Shown piece by piece: positions 10,601 through 14,874 of a DNA stretch of 14,874 nucleotides. The position numbers were made by a program, and so were the translations under genes. The DNA is taken from positions 1 through 14,874 of the forward strand of contig CAYUBI010000060.1 of NCBI GenBank assembly GCA_964443005.1. Reading direction: 5' to 3'. This stretch comes from CAYUBI01 sp964443005. GTDB lineage: Bacteria > Margulisbacteria > Riflemargulisbacteria > GWF2-35-9 > CAYUBI01. Each line of letters starts with the position of its first letter. The stretch's first letter is position 1. A model generated the notes under the pieces. It saw only the letters and a list, made by a program, of their open reading frames with translations, was not told the origin of the DNA and did not search any database.

Positions 10601-12169
10601 ACGTTTTTTGGGCCAACCAAAGATAAAGAACTTGGTGCGCTGGCAGATATTTTAAGGCAAATTGGACTTCAGTCTACGGCACTTACTGAAAAAGCGAACG
10701 CTGCTCAACGTCAACATCTGTCCATCTATTTGTCTGAGAAAAAAGATAGTTTCATTGGCGGTACATTATCAATTTCATCGAAAGTATTAAACGAACTCAT
10801 TGATATGCCTGTCGAGGAGCAAGCAGGTGCGATTGAAAGATATTTGGCGCAGCAAGTAGACGGCCATCAGGAAACAACAAATTCGATTGGGTTGGTTTCA
10901 TCCTTGAGTGGGATGCAAAGTATTGAGGTAAACCTGAAAGACGCTATACTTGATAAAATTTCTAGGATTTCTGGAATTTTGAAGGATGCTAATCTTAGTA
11001 ATGGTACTGAATTAGTATTGACAGATAATATGCTAGCACGTGTGATGGCAGATGAGGCTAGTCAAAAAGGCTTTGATGCCTTTTTGTTTCGGCTTGAGAC
11101 GTTGGTTAAAAAGTTTGAGGTGGCTAAACATTTGACTATTGGCCTTGATTCTGGATTTTTAAGTAATTTATTTGGCAAGCTAAGTGATTCGGAGTACACA
11201 ATTAATGTACCTACTACCGCAATTATGAAAATGAAAGATCTAAAATCTAAACATGAAACTATTGATGCTCGAACACAGGCTGCTGTTGAGGAAAATGTAG
11301 ACCTTGGACAGGTCCAGCACGCTCTGAAGCAAGCTGCTATAACGCTTTCAGTAGAAACAACCAATTTTACGGCAGAAGACCTGACTGCATTACAATCGAT
11401 TATTCGGATGTTGATTAATGGAAAAGCGTCAACGACAAAACCAATTTGGTTAAGTCGTATTGTTATTAAAGAAAAAGGCTCTGTACGTGGAGATGATGAG
11501 ACCTTAACTTTATCCTTGGAAACACTGCGCAGCTTGAATGAACCCAAGAAAAAGGAGGCTACACGCTCGGAACTGCGGGATGCGGTTGCTGATTTGCCTT
11601 TAAGCTGGGTCAATAAAATGTCGAACAAAATTGATCAATTTATTGGTATTAACGAAGCTTTATCCGGCTTTATTCAAAGTAAGCAAGCTGACCTTAGACT
11701 GCATACCTTTGAAATGGATACGAAAACAAACGAGGATTTCGTGTGGAAAGATCAATCAGAGATGTGGAATCCAAAATTCTTTGTTAATGGGGTTAGCCGT
11801 GAAGATCAACTATCCTTTTGTGTCTTGCTACCTCACGAAGGTAATGAGGGTGGGGTTGAAATTATTGTCAAAAGTCCGGATGGAAGCCAACATCGAATGA
11901 AGCTGGATGAAATGAAATTGTCTGAAACAAAATTATTTTATCGTGCGCTATTTATTGCTTTGGCTGGCCATATTGAAGGTAATGGTAATGTCAAAATTGA
12001 AGGCATGCTTCAGAAGTTTTTGAAGTTGATTCACTTTGATATGCAATCCGTTATTGATAAGCTTAAGCAAGACCAAGAGGATGGTCAGAAAACGGCACAG
12101 ATTGCAAAAGAACGGTTAACCCAATTAGCCAGCAATTTACACCGAATCCAGGAGAGTCAGGTAGCGTAG
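1637..12169 (+). CDS. Giant modular protein (3510 aa) with TPR-like helices and an embedded LapG/transglutaminase-like cysteine protease domain
   Basis: This is a single uninterrupted frame of 3510 codons. The ATG is the first possible start, five codons after an in-frame stop, with AAGGCGG 9 bases upstream. Residues 1-450 are charged and helical, with no signal peptide or N-terminal membrane anchor. About 446-1470 holds scattered degenerate TPR-like helix pairs, for example near 446-527, 711-770, 1026-1138 and 1437-1461. Further helical sequence runs to about 2100. Residues about 2105-2220 form a cysteine-protease/transglutaminase-like domain (KGDCED, Cys2154). A Ser/Thr-rich linker spans 2285-2341. 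About 2350-2900 is beta-rich, with alternating hydrophobic strands rich in Gly, Thr and Ser. A single hydrophobic patch (LPWWAAIIAPVTLPFAV) lies at 2905-2921, and the C-terminal 550 residues are mainly helical. Few cysteines are present. TPR-like arrays usually bind proteins, and the enzymatic module suggests proteolysis or transpeptidation. The natural target and cell location are unknown. I do not recognise a full-length family. A secreted effector or toxin, or a large envelope-associated scaffold, are both possible inferences. Confidence 0.96.
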   Translation: MTASKIGNPAITQQKITPRNSALPSIENFPGIINNRVRWYEPLYEKGVAKVDLPKKYQVDGNYDFYKYYTELAEILEARKPDGTPLVTIIDPESVEVDIRRIPDDIDSIVDFNLLRLINNHMFNVPEEDRIRLSLRVVEALDKLFEIEMPVLYKASTMARSLDRPQSLVRVRLMTKQLSLLLRLPEKNEDKKVKARDRLLALQQEIDSYKRISYSSDEAKDEIDLRYTIRDEIPNVLALLSLDGFGNAACLEVMSKYVNRLNNYHEELKPNYFYDENVITENAPLRYSDPSRLKYSEKIEWTIFELFEKTRTKEDSFLQTFSKVKVVLLLFDKDVPLTKKVTSLKEIHNDLSMLKREYIKKLTGQTHFIRKRYEPRCDAIDIELRKIDRLLIKMDTSNSEKYIKEIDENIKENIKNLQKRTNRDEFKELTLASREVGTINLSKEGIGNAIHKAYIFVEKGELDDAYTVFNGLTTVDYFASLPEESKQNVRAERFYGMAIVEIKKKEIAKATANLTAAIGILESIPSQNRTEKQTQKLIDGYLMRNEIKDTLDSKDLADLGITVGDGKLPLLITSFSGIEKQEFQSRLHLIRASYYHNPPEPQVPNVTKRDDEFRKIDEKALKAEGKDTYLLLNGNINKDKALFIKDTEGFKAAIHKAIKCFDSVSEDNTELSYWAKNGILDCYKELEDDENVKKWLDKTKDIKSDKSDQHRLTRAAAYIYLEDFPLAAIELGKVQGDRKDSLFYFLNSLIAFNKEDLPVTRQNLNQADQKKNGQRLAQSIQEQKLRLGIKENPSKENFDKSVSELKLASDSPAVQEINVYRLGQTGLDADAKEALVNIDALLEKGNVKTSKIDDLNLLKMNLNYRLKNKTNANANVRFEYELSLNSFKDRKNELTEKQKLQIELFDLRVQMDSADVSNRVEDAALVINAYFSSETIQLKKNSESLVNLRPSDLIGIIDHFIKYLRLKGHINSAQVLTNTIQGEPVKDKDSLRLSDEDRGRFEIILKLVDLYKNQTAPSVNKIVNNSYIQEGYVLLETGNVKDAETEFNKVLNSTAKAKLTVEDDLSAKIGLLNVLMAQGKTDEVNKLIIELDNNKDINSFTHLQSGYNVCKMNWHVRIGDIAAAEEIYGTIIVQLTKLDALKVNMMMAANAQRNSNYYREVLKLAKIEEVKTVISGNLLLQTELLEVVTEHEITDAEAITKMQSFGINYTAKTLPDIWAFLYKSALNQGNLPAIMKTLLHRGHDKTSGIDVSSEVKAVVNTDIRLSNPQLFELLELELQLQGTDLAKIEAIIKKPVYEILMKSSEDKVNQTSEGQIMKVRLLAMKIRVGLRSESIEKLENALVEIQAIAASLTGANFVTAAKVIENMYRQVIRIKVYQRENEQVAKLIKSEDLLKNEIERRCKVAKQEKNEDIPENKKLKKLLKTIAADLKFIHLEKFIYAGEFSQARETIAEIRKGLIEQPTEYSDDDQIQLPIELLIDELKMATEENDSDLFAKISEELNLSLYQKPPAEKIWLTAQKKFDAEIASWVLIGQARGFPIKFSKETQREHLFKSATISTVKRVQSQTGSDSLEVLKDQVQELKKLLKVLHAQPSGFEKKETATALIAKLRQLAIADSRVLADLRFIIADFQKMTFADDPKLKNEMTIELNLLIPERTAISRQQQFVFQINQLLPQSGEVDLSKVNVPLLVNVMDSMLRYYNEIGKDGSAMVSLFSKVFLGQDLNESEQRTLELQFSGLPAKQLMSAFKKIDEKGVNDNKAKYLPHKLVHDKIKVYQSPQQIDLAKASLDELKKVYSNLKANMKDPSRREAVLKQIQLMTGMQNELFVNPREWALATWELLWLNANDNQEMIKIFGELQTHAKGVLVECLEKTLLGENSDKVPFDSKPKANYDQIPGKSNKSLFTAGQQAVFLSFGNKVQTQAANQADDLDNQVPRLGVYSSAMRKDMNSEIDIMRAANKVETLRMLMSEIPIEGKYVLSKKSRDEWKTDELYREQNQQLTHYSTMSTSLLNDWKQFFASIKNETVVNDTGLTSKNYQAALAQTSTIILTQAKAGGPSVDTKQQAVNTQGEPVDIKDFLAVSPETKQALINEFVTDGVMEIYTTSGKNISSKHPTVEQILESIQIQSLLTIDYEYDQTPSWKTVEETMQDKKGDCEDIAIRQYVAAVALLEKFGYTAAIKDLYLVLDLNKAANRLTTSHIHMVYKPLTPQAMDLDAAYVMNRLSDNSINSKDLNAYITTLRAKGVDTSQFVAAFTQKGSFLTTHPQSEVYAHKVLDLDLLTEAAATPITPTSSSSYHYSDHTQTNGKTYTLGSDGTLSRTTYENTTTVSGANTTSSASSAQADRAMPITQWEQVGVAADVIEVSPTEQVIVQGKFCMSQQIGDFGTADFLVTDKKIKLKFHDGSSAEYDNPLGANSSAEMAILWVVKLMANTKLTVDAGIKEGNIVDNKQIGFRIEQRKGDLTIEGSIHYRDINEVSAISIDTLSNQTNSQVVQQQGDKKNTSQGFNQVWKTLFSSWRDERSTTDAEIKAVYKQDTYEIDGLLGATSTGYATQGPEGKGQLGIVMKNWKTGAVRVQFVDEQSIIGNPIEYHNQSVAATLVSKCLGNVKTAVTASMYQESKTGPSPVDSSGFRISATFEKELSQFLTGYGVIQTDSSATVVGGGLKAKISLSDLLRKAGVNIDNVDLSEFAKEFPMTPGSTKEETLNALVKQYEANVEYYQQKLGHAGVVINPTMYKGQMDSMKAFLALDMFYSFDDAAIGNGAFTGVEYQKVVKMVNSIFEFTSSFGVGLPSLAIMPETTAKYSQVMDKSTKNTLNVEAGIDTLIPFFNIYFNQKQGKLNEWLQAALKGINSKLDGFVSIDLGLKTGASYEPKNQLKKYSTHISTAGFCVQWGDQVDGMNKTTIRLPWWAAIIAPVTLPFAVKSIRTPGDYVIMGDGTILSHNGDNRYKVWVPEDINPEIQAAMSDFTAVNKDLSDKCIDIFFRKEDLGTFFGPTKDKELGALADILRQIGLQSTALTEKANAAQRQHLSIYLSEKKDSFIGGTLSISSKVLNELIDMPVEEQAGAIERYLAQQVDGHQETTNSIGLVSSLSGMQSIEVNLKDAILDKISRISGILKDANLSNGTELVLTDNMLARVMADEASQKGFDAFLFRLETLVKKFEVAKHLTIGLDSGFLSNLFGKLSDSEYTINVPTTAIMKMKDLKSKHETIDARTQAAVEENVDLGQVQHALKQAAITLSVETTNFTAEDLTALQSIIRMLINGKASTTKPIWLSRIVIKEKGSVRGDDETLTLSLETLRSLNEPKKKEATRSELRDAVADLPLSWVNKMSNKIDQFIGINEALSGFIQSKQADLRLHTFEMDTKTNEDFVWKDQSEMWNPKFFVNGVSREDQLSFCVLLPHEGNEGGVEIIVKSPDGSQHRMKLDEMKLSETKLFYRALFIALAGHIEGNGNVKIEGMLQKFLKLIHFDMQSVIDKLKQDQEDGQKTAQIAKERLTQLASNLHRIQESQVA
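7949..8296 (+). other. Transglutaminase/LapG-like cysteine protease domain inside the giant protein (residues about 2105-2220)
   Basis: The segment follows the pattern of bacterial transglutaminase-like cysteine proteinases (BTLCP, the LapG group). A Trp-containing lead (SWKTVEETM, Trp2140) is followed by KGDCEDIAIRQYVA, with the candidate nucleophile Cys2154 at a helix start. A hydrophobic strand LYLVLDL comes next, then SHIHMVYK with His2198 and His2200. Candidate acids Asp2212 and Asp2214 lie 14 residues after each His. In this fold the order Cys-His-Asp is diagnostic, and the GDCED motif is typical of LapG-like members. LapG is a periplasmic protease that cleaves a surface adhesin; whether this domain acts similarly is unknown. 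Here it sits mid-chain in a protein with no export signal, unlike the usual stand-alone secreted form. An intramolecular cleavage role, perhaps at the adjacent linker, is speculation. Which His and Asp are catalytic cannot be settled from sequence alone. Confidence 0.75.
8489..8659 (+). other. Ser/Thr-rich linker of the giant protein (residues 2285-2341)
   Basis: About 57 residues are dominated by Ser, Thr, Asn, Tyr and Gly (for example PTSSSSYHYSD and ENTTTVSGANTTSSASS). Large hydrophobic residues are almost absent. The segment begins about 70 residues after the candidate catalytic Asp of the protease-like domain and marks the switch from helical N-terminal sequence to the beta-rich region. 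It is most simply a flexible or disordered connector. Exposed linkers of this type are common processing sites, but no specific cleavage motif is recognisable. Confidence 0.65.
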
Positions 12170-12229
12170 TCTCGTGACCTCACCCGCCGTATCAACGCTA
12201 GACCCACTAATGTTATATCTCGACGGTAC

Positions 12230-12255
12230 CCTCTCCTGTAAAAGGAGAGGATTTT
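12230..12255 (+). terminator. Hairpin after the giant gene: weak terminator or intergenic repeat unit
   Basis: A perfect 8-bp stem (CCTCTCCT, loop GTAAA, AGGAGAGG) begins 60 bases after the giant gene's TAG and is followed by ATTTTAAAG. The T-tract is only four bases, so termination on the plus strand is plausible but weak. On the minus strand no T-run follows the stem. Similar short CCTCTCC/GGAGAGG palindromes occur as dispersed intergenic repeats in many Gammaproteobacteria, so it may be a REP-like unit instead. Confidence 0.5.
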
Positions 12256-12289
12256 AAAGCCTTGGAGCACCGAGAATTCCAGAAGTTCA

Positions 12290-12415
12290 AATATGGATTT
12301 GATGATCGCAGCGCATGCCGTGTGCCTGAAATATCCTATTGTGACGAATAATACCCGGGAATTTGATCGAATTCCTGAATTGGTTGTTGAAAATTGGGTT
12401 TGTACTGGTGGCTAG
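12290..12415 (+). pseudogene. vapC: Remnant of a VapC-type PIN-domain toxin (C-terminal end only)
   Basis: The plus-strand frame ending in TAG at 12413-12415 encodes NMDLMIAAHA, then PIVTNNTREFDRIP, then VVENW. This matches the C-terminal end of VapC/FitB-type PIN-domain ribonucleases, which typically read NDLLIAAHA, LVTNNTREF and VENW. The conserved Asp of the DL(M)IAAHA motif and the TN(N) motif are kept. Only about 41 residues remain of a family usually near 130-140. The frame is closed by a TAA at 12239-12241, and the upstream catalytic acids, start codon and any vapB antitoxin are missing. The ATG at 12293 lies inside the conserved motif and is not a real start. It is therefore a decayed gene, not an active toxin. 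It ends 13 bases before the stop codon of the convergent minus-strand gene. It was probably acquired horizontally and then lost by deletion. Identification rests on motif recognition only. Confidence 0.72.
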
Positions 12416-12428
12416 GCCATGCAAGCGA

Positions 12429-14459
12429 TTAGTTTGGCTTTCCAACTTTCGTAGGGTTTTCAAATTCATCAATTAATTTAGATATCATGCTTAAATAGTT
12501 TTGCCCATCTTGAAGGCCTTTCTTATTAAATAATGGATAAATATAGGTTGAAACTATTTTTGGCCCTCCCCCGTGAATCATAACTAAGGCTCTATAATCA
12601 GAATTAATAATTTTTTCTAATTGGGCACATTTTTTTTGTAAGCTTTTTTCATCAATGGGGATGTTGTTTTCATGAAAATATCCAACTAGGAGTTTTTCGA
12701 AATTGATATTGCGTAAAGCAATGAAAAATGGTTTTTCATTGCCAAGATAGCAATTATAAAAGGCAGTGAGAATATCTTTGATTTGCTGGACGTGTTCTGT
12801 TCTAAATGATTGATATACCTTTTTGTGAAGAGATGCATCAATTTTTTGATTATTGTCTAATGTTTCAAATATACCGAGTACCAACATGAATGGTGGAGGG
12901 GTGTTTGCATTGTTTTGAATTCTTTGCGATGTTTCGCCCAACAACGGTATAAACTCATTCATATTATTATCAAGTAAAACCATACATGTTTTTGCCATTA
13001 ATATTTCTGGCGAAATAATGCTTTGTAAGCGATTTTCAAGAAGATGGATAAATTGTTTTTGTGGATCTTTTGCTTCAGCAAGCAGCATTTTTTTTGCTTG
13101 ATCAAAGTCTTTTTCTTTTAAATTTGGAAATTGTATGTCGTTGAGTTGCAACTTGTTGATGGTTTTAAATAGCGTTGAAAGATCTCCGGAAAAATCAGGA
13201 TGAAGGCACAGCTTTTTATCTAAAACGTTCATTCGTTGTAAAGCTACTTCTGTGATGCTTCTGCGAACCGCAGTTAGTGCTGTAATCGCGTTTTCAGTTT
13301 CTTTGTTTTCTACAATGAGTAGTCGAGAAGCGACTGTTAGATTCTCTATTGCTGCATTCATATCCTCTTTACTGATTTTGTACTGTACAACTATACCCTG
13401 TAAATAGTCGGTTGCAGCAGCTTGTAATTCTTTCATCGAAATATTTTTCTTTTTGAGAGTTACAACTAATGCTTGCAAGTTTGCAGCTGGAATGCTTTTT
13501 GTTGGTAGCGTGGTTGGAATGTCTGTAACTACAATGGTCGGTAGTATCGTCGCAGCAGGTTCGTGAGTCAGCTGTTCTTGCAAGGCTTCAGGCGGATCAA
13601 CTTGTGTGGATGGAGCTGTTGTAGATGGAGTTATTGCCGTATATGTCACAGATGGTGGTGGCGTAATGGGAGTCGGGTCTGTTATGTCACCGAAAGCTTG
13701 TTGATGCGCATCGTGAGCTGTTGTGATGTCAGGTGGTGGTGGTGCAGCGTTAGGCATAGGGGAGGGCGATGCCATGGGCGTTGGAGAAGGCTTTGGCTTG
13801 GATTTGGGCGTTGGCGAAGGTGTTGGCTCTGGCGTTGGGGAAGGCTTCGTTGTTATTCGTGACAAAATAGCTTCAAGTATTGTTTTTTCGTCAGATAATG
13901 CACAGCCCAATGATTCATTTTTTTTATAAAAGTCCCAAATAATTTTTTTAAATTCTATAATTGTTTTTTCTTCTAATTTTTTGTCTAAATAATTGCAGTT
14001 TTTTTCGAATAAATCAAGATGACCATTTTGATAGTTATTCATTGTTTCTATCAGTGTTGAAATGATTTCTGGTTTAGCTTTAATTTTTTCATTGATAATG
14101 TTTTTTATATCTTGAGAGGGAATCATAATTCGTTTTAATTTTGATTCAATGCCTATAAAAAAGTTTATTGTTTTGTTTTTATCATCCCCGGGTTGCATAA
14201 GGATCAATTTGAATTCAACAAATAAAGAATTTTTTTGAATTAATTTTTTAAATCTCTCTGAAGATTGTGGTTTTAGCCAGTTGATATATGCAGTCCATAA
14301 TCGATTCATTTCTTCTGGTTTTTTTGAAACACCTAAATGATTATTAAAAATAAGTTCGAGCGTAACTTTCGTTTTAGTCGTATTAGAGAAGACATAGTCG
14401 TTTTTTTGTTCGGTTTGATTATTTTGGGGAGGTAGTCGAACAGCCTCAATGTTCGCCAT
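12429..14459 (-). CDS. 676-aa protein of unknown function with a Pro/Thr-rich central linker
   Basis: The start ATG (14457-14459 on the minus strand) is preceded at 6 bases by AAGGAAGG, a strong Shine-Dalgarno sequence. I do not recognise the family. Residues 1-205 are charged, Lys/Asn/Ile-rich and helical, with no signal peptide or membrane segment. Residues 206-325 are a Pro/Thr/Ser-rich, probably disordered linker. It has repeated PSPTP units and then several PPP runs (APPPPDI, ITPPPS). Residues 326-676 are again helical, with a segment LQAAATDYLQGIV and many Leu/Ile heptad-like stretches. The two-domains-plus-linker layout suggests a protein-interaction or adaptor role, or a secreted protein whose linker spans a barrier. 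These are inferences, not identifications. It lies 22 bases downstream of another minus-strand gene and is probably translated from the same transcript. It converges on the giant gene. Confidence 0.94.
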   Translation of the reverse strand: MANIEAVRLPPQNNQTEQKNDYVFSNTTKTKVTLELIFNNHLGVSKKPEEMNRLWTAYINWLKPQSSERFKKLIQKNSLFVEFKLILMQPGDDKNKTINFFIGIESKLKRIMIPSQDIKNIINEKIKAKPEIISTLIETMNNYQNGHLDLFEKNCNYLDKKLEEKTIIEFKKIIWDFYKKNESLGCALSDEKTILEAILSRITTKPSPTPEPTPSPTPKSKPKPSPTPMASPSPMPNAAPPPPDITTAHDAHQQAFGDITDPTPITPPPSVTYTAITPSTTAPSTQVDPPEALQEQLTHEPAATILPTIVVTDIPTTLPTKSIPAANLQALVVTLKKKNISMKELQAAATDYLQGIVVQYKISKEDMNAAIENLTVASRLLIVENKETENAITALTAVRRSITEVALQRMNVLDKKLCLHPDFSGDLSTLFKTINKLQLNDIQFPNLKEKDFDQAKKMLLAEAKDPQKQFIHLLENRLQSIISPEILMAKTCMVLLDNNMNEFIPLLGETSQRIQNNANTPPPFMLVLGIFETLDNNQKIDASLHKKVYQSFRTEHVQQIKDILTAFYNCYLGNEKPFFIALRNINFEKLLVGYFHENNIPIDEKSLQKKCAQLEKIINSDYRALVMIHGGGPKIVSTYIYPLFNKKGLQDGQNYLSMISKLIDEFENPTKVGKPN
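13753..13844 (-). repeat. Degenerate short tandem repeat encoding PSPTP-type units
   Basis: On the plus strand, near-copies of GGCGTTGGNGAAGG occur at 13777, 13807 and 13831, with a more diverged copy (GGCATAGGGGAGGG) at 13753. Spacings are 24, 30 and 24 bases. Read on the minus strand these encode PSPTP or PSPMP within the proline-rich linker (residues about 206-236). The spacing in multiples of 6 suggests growth by slippage of a two-codon unit, followed by divergence. Confidence 0.65.
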
Positions 14460-14465
14460 GATGTA

Positions 14466-14473
14466 CCTTCCTT
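14466..14473 (-). promoter_or_regulatory. Ribosome binding site of the 676-aa gene
   Basis: AAGGAAGG on the minus strand lies 6 bases before the ATG, inside the 22-base gap after the upstream gene's TAA. It supports the chosen start and independent translation initiation within the operon. Confidence 0.75.
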
Positions 14474-14481
14474 TTTGTTTT

Positions 14482-14874
14482 TTACTGAGCAGGCTTACTT
14501 TGTATAGGCGGTATCCAATCTATGACTTGAATGAAAAATAGTTGAAGTGCCTCTCTGATATCTATTGCTTCCATTGGAGCTTTAATGACTTTGTTTATGT
14601 CATTTTCTGCTTTTATATGTGCGTCATTAAGAGCCAACATAAACTTCTCTTTTTGGTCATCAGGTAATGATGCGACGTCTTCCTTTTTTATTCTATTCTC
14701 TAATTCTTTCATTTTTGTAATTAATACAGGAAGCTGTTTTATTGATGAAGATGATGATGAAGGCTTATATGTTGCTATTAATTTTTCTTTTCCTTTCATT
14801 ATTATTTCATAGGATTTTACCAGCTCAAGAACCGTGTATTGTTTCTTTATCGTCGCGGTAGGTTCTATTGCGGG
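14482..14874 (-). CDS. Protein of unknown function, C-terminal part only (5' end outside window)
   Basis: The frame stays open to the right edge. Upstream of the Met at 14799 the reading continues as PAIEPTATIKKQYTVLELVK then SYEII, so the gene begins outside the window and 130 residues are visible. The ATG at 14799 has no convincing Shine-Dalgarno sequence and is probably internal. A run of six Ser (PSSSSSSIK) separates a short N-terminal segment from a charged, probably coiled helical segment (about 50 residues rich in Lys, Glu, Asp and Leu). A hydrophobic tail LQLFFIQVIDWIPPI follows, too short and polar-flanked for a confident membrane segment. No family is recognised. The gene lies 22 bases upstream of the 676-residue protein in the same direction, so the two likely form an operon and may act together. 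Confidence 0.85.
   Translation of the reverse strand, partial: PAIEPTATIKKQYTVLELVKSYEIIMKGKEKLIATYKPSSSSSSIKQLPVLITKMKELENRIKKEDVASLPDDQKEKFMLALNDAHIKAENDINKVIKAPMEAIDIREALQLFFIQVIDWIPPIQSKPAQ

Larger units (their letters stand above)
12170..12428. other. Spacer between convergent genes
   Basis: The spacer of 259 bases holds the CCTCTCCT/AGGAGAGG hairpin and the VapC remnant. The first 60 bases after the giant gene's stop are visibly richer in G and C than the flanking genes and contain no recognisable coding or RNA feature. No clear terminator for the minus-strand operon was seen. Confidence 0.6.

Noticed and set aside
11062..11628. A 188-codon open frame on the minus strand inside the giant gene
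   Set aside because: It lies fully antisense to a well-supported coding region, its translation is Ser/Arg/Val-rich without family features, and no ribosome binding site was seen.
12230..12250. The hairpin as terminator of the minus-strand operon
   Set aside because: Read on the minus strand, the stem is followed by GGTACCGTC and has no T-run; it also lies about 180 bases past the minus gene's stop.
12287..12472. A 61-codon minus-strand frame at the end of the 676-residue gene
   Set aside because: It overlaps the VapC remnant antisense and the 3' end of the minus gene in another frame; the sense-strand VapC motif explains the openness.
13563..13929. Two plus-strand open frames rich in Trp/Arg/Cys or Gly/Val opposite the proline linker
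   Set aside because: They are mirror translations of the Pro/Thr-rich codons of the minus-strand gene. The biased composition comes from the repeat, not from selection on the plus strand.

Overview
The window comes from an AT-rich Gram-negative-type bacterial genome. It is dominated by one very large gene of 3510 codons. No rRNA, tRNA, CRISPR array or intact mobile element is visible. Arginine is mostly encoded by CGN codons despite the AT-rich composition. Together with a VapC toxin relic and a short CCTCTCCT/AGGAGAGG intergenic hairpin, this would fit an AT-rich (for example host-associated) gammaproteobacterium. Giant genes are also known in Omnitrophota. The lineage cannot be fixed from this sequence alone.

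Layout from left to right: (1) The 3' part of a plus-strand gene (2-1417), open at the left edge, encodes a helical protein of unknown function and ends at a good rho-independent terminator (1437-1470). (2) A 219-base spacer leads to the giant gene (1637-12169). Its product has no signal peptide. It has a long alpha-helical, partly TPR-like N-terminal two thirds, then an embedded transglutaminase/LapG-like cysteine-protease domain with an apparently intact Cys-His-Asp set. A Ser/Thr-rich linker, a beta-rich region with one hydrophobic patch, and a helical C-terminal region follow. (3) The spacer between convergent genes (12170-12428) holds a hairpin and the C-terminal remnant of a VapC-type PIN-domain toxin. 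(4) Two minus-strand genes form an apparent operon reading in from the right edge. They are an incomplete upstream gene (14482-14874) and, 22 bases downstream, a 676-residue protein with a Pro-Thr-rich central linker (12429-14459).

None of the four proteins resembles a housekeeping enzyme. All are large or modular, helix-rich, and without visible signal peptides in the parts present, so the region reads as accessory. The only domain with a predictable biochemical activity is the cysteine-protease/transglutaminase-like module inside the giant protein. The two plus-strand genes are separated by a terminator and the minus operon is convergent with them, so joint function is possible but not shown by the layout.
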